From contig QZKQ01000007.1 in the NCBI GenBank assembly GCA_003599535.1, forward strand, positions 1 through 38,002: DNA of 38,002 nucleotides, written 5' to 3'. Positions 1 through 7,379 of the stretch are shown one piece after another. Position numbers and translations under genes: made by a program. Positions within the stretch are counted from its first letter, which is position 1. The number at the start of each line of letters is the position of its first letter. Source of the stretch: Candidatus Zixiibacteriota bacterium. GTDB lineage: Bacteria > Electryoneota > B3-LCP. The notes below the pieces were generated by a model. It was not told the DNA's origin, did not search any database, and saw nothing but the letters and a program-made list of their open reading frames with translations.

Positions 1-172
1 GAAGGTCTACGACCTGCAAGGGAGGCTGGTCGCCAACCTGGTGGACGGCACCCAGGAAGCCGGGGTGCACAGTGTCACCTTTGACGCCTCGCACCTGGCC
101 TCGGGGCTGTACTTCGCCCGGATCGAAGCGGGGTCCTACACCGAAGTGATGAAGATGATGCTGGTGAAGTGA
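1..172 (+). repeat. Direct repeat copy A (sorting-domain coding DNA)
   Basis: This stretch is about 94% identical to 4220-4391 (offset 4219, about ten differences by eye, several at third codon positions and the stop codon). Identity runs up to the stop codon and is lost immediately after it. The copy is cut by the window edge, so its true 5' limit is unknown. Confidence 0.9.
2..172 (+). CDS. C-terminal end of a secreted protein with a type IX-like sorting domain (partial, 5' end outside window)
   Basis: An open frame enters from the left edge and stops at TGA 170-172, giving 56 residues. They form the last beta-strand part of the C-terminal sorting domain of FCB-group secreted proteins: a VYDLQGR strand, an 'AGVHSVTFD' turn, 'LASGLYFARI' and a terminal 'MLVK'. 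The same residues end the next gene (4220-4391) with only about ten base differences in 172. In the family this domain directs the passenger across the outer membrane through type IX secretion, after which it is cleaved or anchored. The passenger lies outside the window, so its function cannot be stated. A strong hairpin terminator follows 39 bases downstream. Confidence 0.85.
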   Translation, partial: KVYDLQGRLVANLVDGTQEAGVHSVTFDASHLASGLYFARIEAGSYTEVMKMMLVK

Positions 173-211
173 CGCAGTCACTCCGATCGCCTGTTCGGCG
201 GAGAGTAAAAT

Positions 212-252
212 AAAGACAGGGGGCGGCCATTACGGCCGCCCCCTGTCTTTTT
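212..252. terminator. Intrinsic terminator after the partial sorting-domain gene
   Basis: A perfect 17-bp stem pairs 212-228 with 234-250 around a 5-base loop (attac). The 3' arm ends in a T run and the 5' arm starts with AAA, so it could work in both directions. The stem core is GGGGGCGGCC. Similar G/C cores recur at 4421 and 20540. Confidence 0.9.
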
Positions 253-289
253 GTCCGTCGGACGTGTCCGGAAAACCGGATTTCTTACT

Positions 290-469
290 GAATTATATGT
301 AAGGAAACGCTGACAGTAAAAGGATGATGATTTTATTAATTGCATGTGTTATATAGAACTATGATTTTGGATAACTATTTGCATTGTTGGATGAAGAAGT
401 CAATTGCTCTGCTCTGGTTTACCAAACCCGATCCGGGTAAATTGCACAAAATCCAACCTTCACAGGAGG
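290..469 (+). promoter_or_regulatory. AT-rich leader with possible promoter and Shine-Dalgarno for the 1305-residue protein
   Basis: This stretch is strikingly AT-rich compared with the rest of the window. It carries a TATATA box at 350-355 with a weak ATGATT 17 bases upstream, but no convincing -35 box. AGGAGG at 464-469 lies 4 bases before ATG 474 and fixes that start. Apart from the terminator at 212-252, nothing else is seen between 173 and 473. Confidence 0.4.
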
Positions 470-473
470 CAGT

Positions 474-3400
474 ATGCGTCAACTAATTAATGCCTTGCCA
501 TCTCCGCTGGTCAGAATCCACTTCTATGCTATCCTAGCAGCGCTTCTGTTTACCTTGCCTGTCCAAGCCCAGGATTCTGCCAAAAGCAAGCCACCCCGGG
601 ATATTCAACCCGGACAACTGGTAGAAAAACGCATCCAACCTGGCTCACAAGCTATCTGGCTGGATGATGGCTCTGATGGTAAAGTTGGCCCCATTGCTCC
701 GCCGTCGCCTTCCGGCGTTGACGGATGGGTAACCATACTGAACGAAACTTTCGAAGGCATTTGGCCGGCTGGCGCTTGGTCAGTGTCCGGAAATCCCACC
801 TGGGATGACGATGATTATCAGCATCACAACGGCTCCTGGGCGGCCTGGTGTGCCAACGGGGGCAGTCTGGGCGTGGATCCACAGTATAACAATTATCTGA
901 ACAATATGTTTGCATGGATGATCTATGGTCCCTTCGATCTGAGTAACGCCACCAATGCGGATTTCACTTACTGGACCTGGTACGAGATAGAGAATAGTTA
1001 CGATGAGTTGTTTGTTGGAGTTTCACATGATGGGAACAGCTTCAACGGATATTCCTACACTGGGAATCAGTTGTCATGGGTGTCACGTTCGGTGCCCAAT
1101 ATGTCAGGTTTCGTGGGGGATAACTCCGTATGGATCGGCTTTCTCTTTGAGAGCGATGGATCCGTAACCTACGACGGCGCTTGGATTGATGACATTCTGG
1201 TCCGCAAGTATATCCCGGATCCCATGACCATCACCGTGACGTCACCCAACGGTGGCGAACATTGGGCCGGCGGCAATCCCCATCCCGTTACCTGGACGAC
1301 CACGAATCCTACCGGGAATGTAAAGATTGAATTGTTACTGGGAACCAGCGTAGTGCACACCATTTCGTCCAGCATCCCCGCGAGCGCTCACAGCTATCCC
1401 TGGACGGTTCCGACGACCCTCTCGAGTTCGAACAATTATAAGGTCCGCATCACCAGCCTTAGCACTTCCACAATTCAGGATGCGAGCAACAGCACCTTCT
1501 GTATTTTTCAGGCGCCCACTTTGGTGTCTCCCCTCAACAACCAGACGGTGGGCAATCCTGTCACCTTCTCCTGGAATGCGGTGCCCGGGGCCTCCTACAC
1601 CTACAAGTTGTGGTTTGACGGCGGCGGCCCGGTGACCGAAACGTCGTCCACATCCTACACCAATAATTTCCCGGGAGGTCTCCATACCTGGGATGTGACG
1701 GCGCACTATGGCTCGGAATCCTCCCAAAGTTCCGGCACCCGCAATGTCTATGTGGAGAATTGGCAGATCTTCGTCAATTATCCCAACGGGGGCGAAACGC
1801 TATACATGGGTGAGCCCTGCACCATCAGTTGGACCAAAATCGGCCCCTTCGATCACTTCAACATCTATCTATCCACCAATGGCGGGTCGTCCTGGAATTA
1901 TACCCTGGCCACAGGGCTTTCCGGCAGCTCCACCTCTTGGACCTGGACCGTGGGTGAAGGCTTAAGCCTCGCGGGAGGCAGCAGCCACCGGATTCAGGTG
2001 GTCGGCTACTACAACTTATATAACGGCGGCGGCAGCGTCTCGGACGCCAGCAACAGCAACTTCACCATTTCCTGGCCGACGCTGACCGTAACCTCCCCCA
2101 ATGGCGGGGAAGTCTGGGCCGGTGGCAACGGCCATCCCATCACCTGGAGCTCATCCCACTTGTCCTCTTCTTCCAATGTGAAGATCGAGCTGATGAAGGG
2201 TGGAAGCCTCCAGGCTACGCTTGCCACGAGCACGACGAACGACGGCTACTATAGTTGGACCGTGGGCTCCGGCCTCCCTAACGCGGCGGATTACAAAATC
2301 AAAATCACCAGCCTGAGTTACCCCAGTAACGTGCAGGACGAAAGCGATAACTACTTCACCGTCATGCAGGCGCCAGCCCTGCAATCCCCCTCCAATAACT
2401 CCACGGTGACCAACCCTGTAACCTTCACCTGGGGTCCCGCGGTGGGGGCTCTGAATTACGAGGTATGGGTGGATGGATCCGTGGCGCACACCACTTCTGG
2501 AACGCAGACGAGCTGGCAGAGTACCACCCAGTACGTCGCCGGAACATCGCACACCTGGTTCGTCGAGGCGGTGAATGGCAGTGAGGTTACCAATGCCGCC
2601 ACAAGCTGGACCTTCAACCTGCCGATTGCGGAACAGGTTACAGTGACTTCACCCAACGGCAGCGAGGTGTGGGCCGGCGGCGCTTCACACAATATAACCT
2701 GGACTTCCCAAGGCGTTACCAGCACGATTGACATTGATCTATTCTCGGGAGGATCTCACGTTCTGGACATCGCCACCGGCATTTCCAACACCGGATCGTA
2801 CGCCTGGGCTCTCCCCACTACCCTAGCCAACACCAGTAATTACCAGGTGAAAGTCAGCAGTTCGAACGCGAATGATATGAGCGATGGAGTCTTCACTATC
2901 ATGCAGGCGCCCTCGCTCCAAGCGCCGCAGAACAATTCCACGGTCTTTAATCCGGTGACATTGGATTGGGATGCGGTTACAGGAGCAGGAAGCTATCAAG
3001 TCTATGTGGATGGCGCTCTGGCGCAAACGGTGACTGCGCCCCAGACCAACTGGCCATCCACATTCGCTACTACGAGCCATTCCTGGTACGTGAAAGCGGT
3101 GGCGAATACGGAACTGACGCAGGCTTCCACCACCTGGAATTTCACTGTTTCTGACATCGCCATTTCGGTGACGTCCCCCGGTTCCGGAACGGTATGGGCG
3201 GGCGGCAACAACGTGACCATCACCTGGACTTCCCAGGGATTGACCGGCAACGTGAAGATCGAACTGATGAGGTCCAGCATGGTGGTATCCTCTATCACCA
3301 ACAGCACCCCCATCGTCAACTTGTCCTATTCCTGGACCGTGCCGGCGACGCTGGAAAATGATGATGATTATCAGGTCAAGGTCACCAGCCTAAGCAATCC

Positions 3401-4391
3401 CACAATCTCCGGGACAAGCAATCTATTTCCCATCATGCAAGCACCCGCTCTGGTGACACCACAGAATAACGCTTGGGTGAACAACCCGGTTAGCTTCCAA
3501 TGGAATACAGTCATTGGGGCTACCGCCTACCAGCTCTATGTGGATGGCCAGCAGATAGCTACTCCGAATCAGTCCCCCTATGTGTCAGGTGCTACTTATC
3601 CGCCAGGAAGCACGCACACCTGGTACATGAAAGCGACGGCCGGTAATGTGATCACTCTGGCTTCGGAGACTCGAACCTTCTCCATGGTGCCAAACGTGGA
3701 CATCCAACTCATACCCTGGCAAACACCCACCACCATCCCGGCAGGGGGAGGCAGTTTCAGTTATTTCGTCACCTTGAGCAACCTGGAAACCACGCCCCAA
3801 CCCATCGATGGCTGGATAATGCAGTACACTCCCATGGGATCATGGCAAGGGCCGATGTTGGGTCCAGTCAGTGTAACCATTCCCGGCGGTAGCTCTATTA
3901 CCCGCCAGCGAATTCAATTCGTCCCCTCCACGGCCTCGCCCGGAGTCTACATCTACCGGGGTTACCTGGGAGATTATCCAGACGTGAAGTGGGATTCATC
4001 CAGCTTCAACTACACTAAACTGTCTACCGGCGATGGCAATTGGGTAGGCGAGTGGCAGAATGACGGGGAAAGCTTCGATCCTTATCTGACCATGGCCGAC
4101 AATTCGGCTACTGCGCCACCAGTACCGGAACAATTCACATTCCGTTCCAACTACCCCAACCCCTTCAATCCGGCCACTACCATTAGCTTCTCTCTGCCGG
4201 AGATCAGCCGGGTGTCCCTGAAGGTCTACGACCTGCAAGGGAGGCTGGTCGCCGACCTGGTGGACGGCACCCAGGAAGCCGGAGTGCACAGCGTCACCTT
4301 TGACGCCTCGCACCTGGCCTCGGGGCTGTACTTCGCCCGCATCCAGGCGGGGTCCTACACCGAAGTGATGAAGATGATGCTGGTCAAATAG
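474..4391 (+). CDS. Large secreted multi-domain repeat protein with C-terminal sorting domain
   Basis: 1305 residues, with a signal peptide (about 1-33, ending PVQAQ). Residues about 80-250 look like a jelly-roll 'choice-of-anchor' or MAM-like domain (ETFEG..WP, then DDILVRKY). Two beta-sandwich modules then alternate. Five copies begin like VTSPNGGEVWAGG and continue to ITW, near residues 252, 433, 537, 721 and 897, resembling the Kre9/Knh1-type Ser/Thr-rich family. Four fibronectin III-like copies begin near 347, 633, 812 and 993 (APALQSP..NNSTV.NPV.F.W, then YxVYVDG). The C-terminus, from about 1219, is a sorting domain with YPNPFNPATT. No catalytic domain is visible, so a surface adhesin or binding role is inferred. 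The passenger DNA is visibly less GC-rich than neighbouring genes, whereas the last 170 bases are GC-rich and nearly identical to the upstream paralogue. Confidence 0.88.
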   Translation: MRQLINALPSPLVRIHFYAILAALLFTLPVQAQDSAKSKPPRDIQPGQLVEKRIQPGSQAIWLDDGSDGKVGPIAPPSPSGVDGWVTILNETFEGIWPAGAWSVSGNPTWDDDDYQHHNGSWAAWCANGGSLGVDPQYNNYLNNMFAWMIYGPFDLSNATNADFTYWTWYEIENSYDELFVGVSHDGNSFNGYSYTGNQLSWVSRSVPNMSGFVGDNSVWIGFLFESDGSVTYDGAWIDDILVRKYIPDPMTITVTSPNGGEHWAGGNPHPVTWTTTNPTGNVKIELLLGTSVVHTISSSIPASAHSYPWTVPTTLSSSNNYKVRITSLSTSTIQDASNSTFCIFQAPTLVSPLNNQTVGNPVTFSWNAVPGASYTYKLWFDGGGPVTETSSTSYTNNFPGGLHTWDVTAHYGSESSQSSGTRNVYVENWQIFVNYPNGGETLYMGEPCTISWTKIGPFDHFNIYLSTNGGSSWNYTLATGLSGSSTSWTWTVGEGLSLAGGSSHRIQVVGYYNLYNGGGSVSDASNSNFTISWPTLTVTSPNGGEVWAGGNGHPITWSSSHLSSSSNVKIELMKGGSLQATLATSTTNDGYYSWTVGSGLPNAADYKIKITSLSYPSNVQDESDNYFTVMQAPALQSPSNNSTVTNPVTFTWGPAVGALNYEVWVDGSVAHTTSGTQTSWQSTTQYVAGTSHTWFVEAVNGSEVTNAATSWTFNLPIAEQVTVTSPNGSEVWAGGASHNITWTSQGVTSTIDIDLFSGGSHVLDIATGISNTGSYAWALPTTLANTSNYQVKVSSSNANDMSDGVFTIMQAPSLQAPQNNSTVFNPVTLDWDAVTGAGSYQVYVDGALAQTVTAPQTNWPSTFATTSHSWYVKAVANTELTQASTTWNFTVSDIAISVTSPGSGTVWAGGNNVTITWTSQGLTGNVKIELMRSSMVVSSITNSTPIVNLSYSWTVPATLENDDDYQVKVTSLSNPTISGTSNLFPIMQAPALVTPQNNAWVNNPVSFQWNTVIGATAYQLYVDGQQIATPNQSPYVSGATYPPGSTHTWYMKATAGNVITLASETRTFSMVPNVDIQLIPWQTPTTIPAGGGSFSYFVTLSNLETTPQPIDGWIMQYTPMGSWQGPMLGPVSVTIPGGSSITRQRIQFVPSTASPGVYIYRGYLGDYPDVKWDSSSFNYTKLSTGDGNWVGEWQNDGESFDPYLTMADNSATAPPVPEQFTFRSNYPNPFNPATTISFSLPEISRVSLKVYDLQGRLVADLVDGTQEAGVHSVTFDASHLASGLYFARIQAGSYTEVMKMMLVK
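4220..4391 (+). repeat. Direct repeat copy B (sorting-domain coding DNA)
   Basis: This is the partner of 1-172. Most of the roughly ten differences are synonymous or conservative, and the stop codon differs (TAG here, TGA in copy A). The flanking 3' DNA is unrelated, so the similarity is confined to the coding module. Confidence 0.9.
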
Positions 4392-4414
4392 CACCCAGCC
4401 GTCAGCATTCAGCT

Positions 4415-4455
4415 AAAACAACAGGGGCGGCCCGGCGGGCCGCCCCTGTTGTTTT
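4415..4455. terminator. Bidirectional terminator between convergent genes
   Basis: A 19-bp perfect stem (4415-4433 with 4437-4455) closes on a 3-base loop. It has AAAA at the 5' foot and TTTT at the 3' foot, so it can end both the plus gene at 4391 and the minus gene at 4512. Confidence 0.93.
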
Positions 4456-4511
4456 GTAACTCACCAACCTTGTAACTTTCGAACCCAATGAAATGGTGAT
4501 AACCGGTGGTT

Positions 4512-5588
4512 TCATTCCCGGGCGAGGGGCGCCGGCGCGGATTCTTCGGGCTTGACCGCTCCCGCCCGCTCCAGGGCCTCCAGCATCACCTCGGCCATGA
4601 CTTCCTGTCCCCGAATGCTGGGGTAGAAGAACTGCACCGTGGGGTCGGGGTAGACCTCCCCGACAGGGTAGTGTTGCAGCACGCTGTCGGCGTCGGCCAG
4701 GATGACGCCCATGTCGCCCGCCACGCGGCGGATCGCTTCCTGGTAGGCCTGGTGGGTGGCGACCTTGCCGGTGGGGTCGGATACGCCGTGGGGGTGCGGT
4801 TCGACCAGGAGGATGGGTTCGACGCCCCGGGCGCGGCAATCTTCCACGCAGGCCCGCAGGTTGTCGCGGAAGTCGGAAAGCGGCACGCGCCGGGGAAAGT
4901 CCCGTTTGAAGGCCACCGTCTTATGCGGAAAGTACTTGCTTAGGACATTTTCCCTCAATGTCTCTTCCCAGCGCAGGATGCAACTGTAGGTCAGAGCGCC
5001 GCCGATGGACATGTCTGAGACCGACCAGTCCTTGGCAGGGTCCTTGTCGGGCGCCAGGTCGAAGGCCCCGTCGTTGCCGCCGAAGCCCATGATCAGCACG
5101 TCGGCCTCGTGCCGGGCCAGCTTGTGGCGGACGAACTGCAGCCCGTTATGGGAAGAGTATCCCGGCGCGCTGGCGTTCAGCAGCTCGTACTTGCGCTGCA
5201 TGGATTCCCGCTCCCGCAGGCGCCGCGCCAGAAACGAGTAGCTGGTGCTGTCGAAGTCATGGATGCCGAAACCGAACTGGACCGATCCGCCCAAAATGAT
5301 GATGCGCACCGTCCCGGGATCCTTGGGCCGGCTGGGCTCGGGCCCCACGAGCCCCTGGCGATTGATTTTCAGGTGGGGAAAGAGCGGATTCCAGATGCCG
5401 GAATATCCCGGATTCAGCTTCCAGATCAGGTGCTCGTCCGGGACGTACTTGCGGTCGTCCCAGAAGGGCCGGTTCAGCCACACGGCGCCGATGGCCCGGA
5501 AGCCCAATTCCAGCAGGATCACCACCCCCAGGATTACCAGGGCCAGGCGGCGGGTATGAATCGGTTGGTTGGCGCGTATCACGGGCAT
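4512..5588 (-). CDS. Membrane-anchored SGNH/GDSL-like protein paired with MBOAT acyltransferase
   Basis: 358 residues with one N-terminal membrane helix (about 15-36), so the bulk is probably extracytoplasmic. SGNH blocks are recognisable: block I is ILGGSVQFG with candidate Ser102 (GGS in place of GDS), block II is ASAPGY with Gly143, and block III is GFGGND with Asn172. The block V region reads FFYPSIRGQEVMAE, with Tyr322 where the catalytic His is normally expected, so the canonical Ser-His pair may be incomplete. It starts 7 bases after the MBOAT stop, implying one operon. Such pairs (compare AlgI with AlgX/AlgJ, or DltB with DltD) O-acylate exported polysaccharides or cell-wall polymers. 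The target polymer is not evident. No Shine-Dalgarno is seen before ATG 5588. Confidence 0.85.
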   Translation of the reverse strand: MPVIRANQPIHTRRLALVILGVVILLELGFRAIGAVWLNRPFWDDRKYVPDEHLIWKLNPGYSGIWNPLFPHLKINRQGLVGPEPSRPKDPGTVRIIILGGSVQFGFGIHDFDSTSYSFLARRLRERESMQRKYELLNASAPGYSSHNGLQFVRHKLARHEADVLIMGFGGNDGAFDLAPDKDPAKDWSVSDMSIGGALTYSCILRWEETLRENVLSKYFPHKTVAFKRDFPRRVPLSDFRDNLRACVEDCRARGVEPILLVEPHPHGVSDPTGKVATHQAYQEAIRRVAGDMGVILADADSVLQHYPVGEVYPDPTVQFFYPSIRGQEVMAEVMLEALERAGAVKPEESAPAPLARE

Positions 5589-5595
5589 TATCCGG

Positions 5596-7011
5596 TCAGA
5601 ATCGGGCGTAGATGAAGGGCAGTGAATGCCCCGCGGCGAACAGGGCCAGCAGCAGGAAGACGCCGGCGTAGCCTGCTGCCCGGATTAGTCCCGGCACCCG
5701 CAGGTAGACCGTCTGTTCGCGGCTCAGGTACTGCGGCACGTCGAGGGCGATTCCCAGCAGCACGAAACTCACGCCGTACAAGTCCACCCGCAGGCCGGGT
5801 TGTAGACTGAACAGCCGTACTATATAATCCCACGCCGCCGCCAGGTCGGGAGCGCGGAACAGGATCCACGACAGGCAGACCAGGTGGAACACCACCGCCA
5901 TCCGCAGGATGGCTCCGGGCCACTGCCCCAGGGTCCGGGGCGGATTGGGGAAGTCTTCGCCCCGGCGGCGCAGCAGGGGCCATTCCATCCATTGCAGCAC
6001 TCCGAAGAACACCCCCCACAGCACGAAATTCCAGGTGGCGCCGTGCCATAGCCCGCACAGAGCCATGGTGATCAGCAGGTTGCGCCCCACCCGGTTCAGC
6101 CCCCGGTGGTAGGACAGCGGAGTGTACACGTAGTCGCGAAGCCAGCGGCTAAGCGAGATGTGCCAGCGGGTCCAGAATTCGCGGATGGACTGGGAAAAGT
6201 ACGGCTGGCGGAAGTTGATCATCAGGTTCATGCCCAGGAGGTGGGCGATGCCGCGGGCAATGTCGGTGTAGCCGGAAAAGTCGAAATAAATCTGGAAGGC
6301 GAAATAGTACACCCCCAGGGCCAGGGAGAGGCTGGACATCGCTTCGGGGCGGTTGAAGCACTGGTACACCAGCAGCCCCAGGTTGTCGGCGATGACCACC
6401 TTCTTCAGGTAGCCCAGGAGGATCAGCAGCAGCCCCTTCTCCAGCAGCCCCCAGGTGATGACCCGCGGCTTCTCGAATTGCGGCAGCATCTTCCAGGCGC
6501 GATCAATGGGCCCGGCCACCAGTTGCGGGAAGAAGGCCACGTAGAGCGCGTAGTGCGCCAGGTTGCGGGTGGCGGGGCCGGTGCCCCGGTACACGTCTAT
6601 GGTATAGGAGAGCGACTTGAAGGTGTAAAACGATATGCCGACCGGAAGGAGAAAGCGCAGGGTGAGGTGATCTCCGCCCCCCAGGCCGATGAACCCCAGC
6701 AGGTCCACGGCGCTGTCGAAGAAGAAGTTGTAGTACTTGAAGGTCCCCAGGATGCCCAGGTTGACACCCAGGCTTAAAAGCAGCCAGGCGCGCCGCCGCC
6801 CGGGCGGGCCGGGGGCAGCCAGCCGCAGCCCTACCATGTAGTCCACCAGCGTGGTGGTCAGCAGCAATCCCAGAAAGCGCCAGTCCCACCAGGCGTAGAA
6901 CAGGTAGCTGGCCGCCAGCAGGAAAAAATTCTGTTCCCGGTGCCGGAGCAGGTAGTAGCCCATCAGCACGAGGAACAGGAACAGCGCGAATTCCAGGGAA
7001 TTGAAGTTCAT
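5596..7011 (-). CDS. MBOAT family O-acyltransferase (AlgI/DltB-like)
   Basis: 471 residues, polytopic. Characteristic MBOAT/AlgI segments appear in order: PVGISFYTFKSLSYTIDVYR (123-142), FFPQLVAGPI (160-169), YFDFSGYTDIARG (242-254), FWTRWHISLSRWLRDY (279-294) and GLWHGATWNF (320-329). His323 in LWHG is the expected catalytic residue and His284 the second conserved histidine. Proteins of this family move an acyl group, usually acetyl, through the membrane to an extracytoplasmic acceptor on a polysaccharide or teichoic acid. The SGNH-like gene directly downstream is the usual partner. No polysaccharide synthase is adjacent, so the substrate is open. Length is normal for AlgI-like enzymes. Confidence 0.95.
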   Translation of the reverse strand: MNFNSLEFALFLFLVLMGYYLLRHREQNFFLLAASYLFYAWWDWRFLGLLLTTTLVDYMVGLRLAAPGPPGRRRAWLLLSLGVNLGILGTFKYYNFFFDSAVDLLGFIGLGGGDHLTLRFLLPVGISFYTFKSLSYTIDVYRGTGPATRNLAHYALYVAFFPQLVAGPIDRAWKMLPQFEKPRVITWGLLEKGLLLILLGYLKKVVIADNLGLLVYQCFNRPEAMSSLSLALGVYYFAFQIYFDFSGYTDIARGIAHLLGMNLMINFRQPYFSQSIREFWTRWHISLSRWLRDYVYTPLSYHRGLNRVGRNLLITMALCGLWHGATWNFVLWGVFFGVLQWMEWPLLRRRGEDFPNPPRTLGQWPGAILRMAVVFHLVCLSWILFRAPDLAAAWDYIVRLFSLQPGLRVDLYGVSFVLLGIALDVPQYLSREQTVYLRVPGLIRAAGYAGVFLLLALFAAGHSLPFIYARF

Positions 7012-7379
7012 GCGTGGTTAACCAGTATTCTCCTGACTCTGAGATGGCGCAGGGTTCCCTTTCCTGGCATTAAACAGGAGCCCGGGGATCATGCCCGCTT
7101 GTAAGGATGACAGGCCTTTTCCCTTCGCGCGGCGCAGGCTGCCTGGGTACCGTTTCCGCCTTCTCTTCCTGTCATCCCCGCCTATCCTGTCATTCCCGCC
7201 TATCCTGTCATTCCCGCGCAAGCGGGAATCTGAATTCCGGATCCCCACTGCGCGGAGTCCGGAATGACACAGAAGGCATGACTCGATGCCGGATAGCTGC
7301 GTCCGCACGTATGCTATTCAAAAATAAGCATTTTTCGCCCCAAGATCAACTCTTTTTTGCGGCATCTTCGGCTCCCGGC
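7012..7379. other. Intergenic region with repeat element, no gene
   Basis: These 368 bases lie between two minus-strand genes. They hold the tandem and palindromic element at 7167-7269 (separate entry) and no convincing promoter for the MBOAT gene. A 96-residue minus-strand frame crossing the region only translates the tandem repeat (NDRIGG units) and has no family resemblance, so it is not called. Confidence 0.7.
7167..7269. repeat. Tandem 18-mers leading into a dRS3-like palindromic MITE/REP element
   Basis: Three 18-base units (7167-7184, 7185-7202, 7203-7220) start TCCTGTCATTCCCGCC or a close variant. The third runs into ATTCCCGCGCAAGCGGGAAT (7210-7229), which fits ATTCCC-N8-GGGAAT, the pattern known as dRS3 in Neisseria. 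A second inverted repeat, ATTCCGGA (7234-7241) with TCCGGAAT (7258-7265), follows. Outer ends TGTCATTCC (7206-7214) and GGAATGACA (7261-7269) are also inverted. The whole forms a cruciform-capable non-coding mobile-type repeat. Confidence 0.8.

Noticed and set aside
7018-7308. 96-residue minus-strand frame upstream of the MBOAT gene
   Set aside because: It only translates the tandem 18-mers and palindromic repeat.
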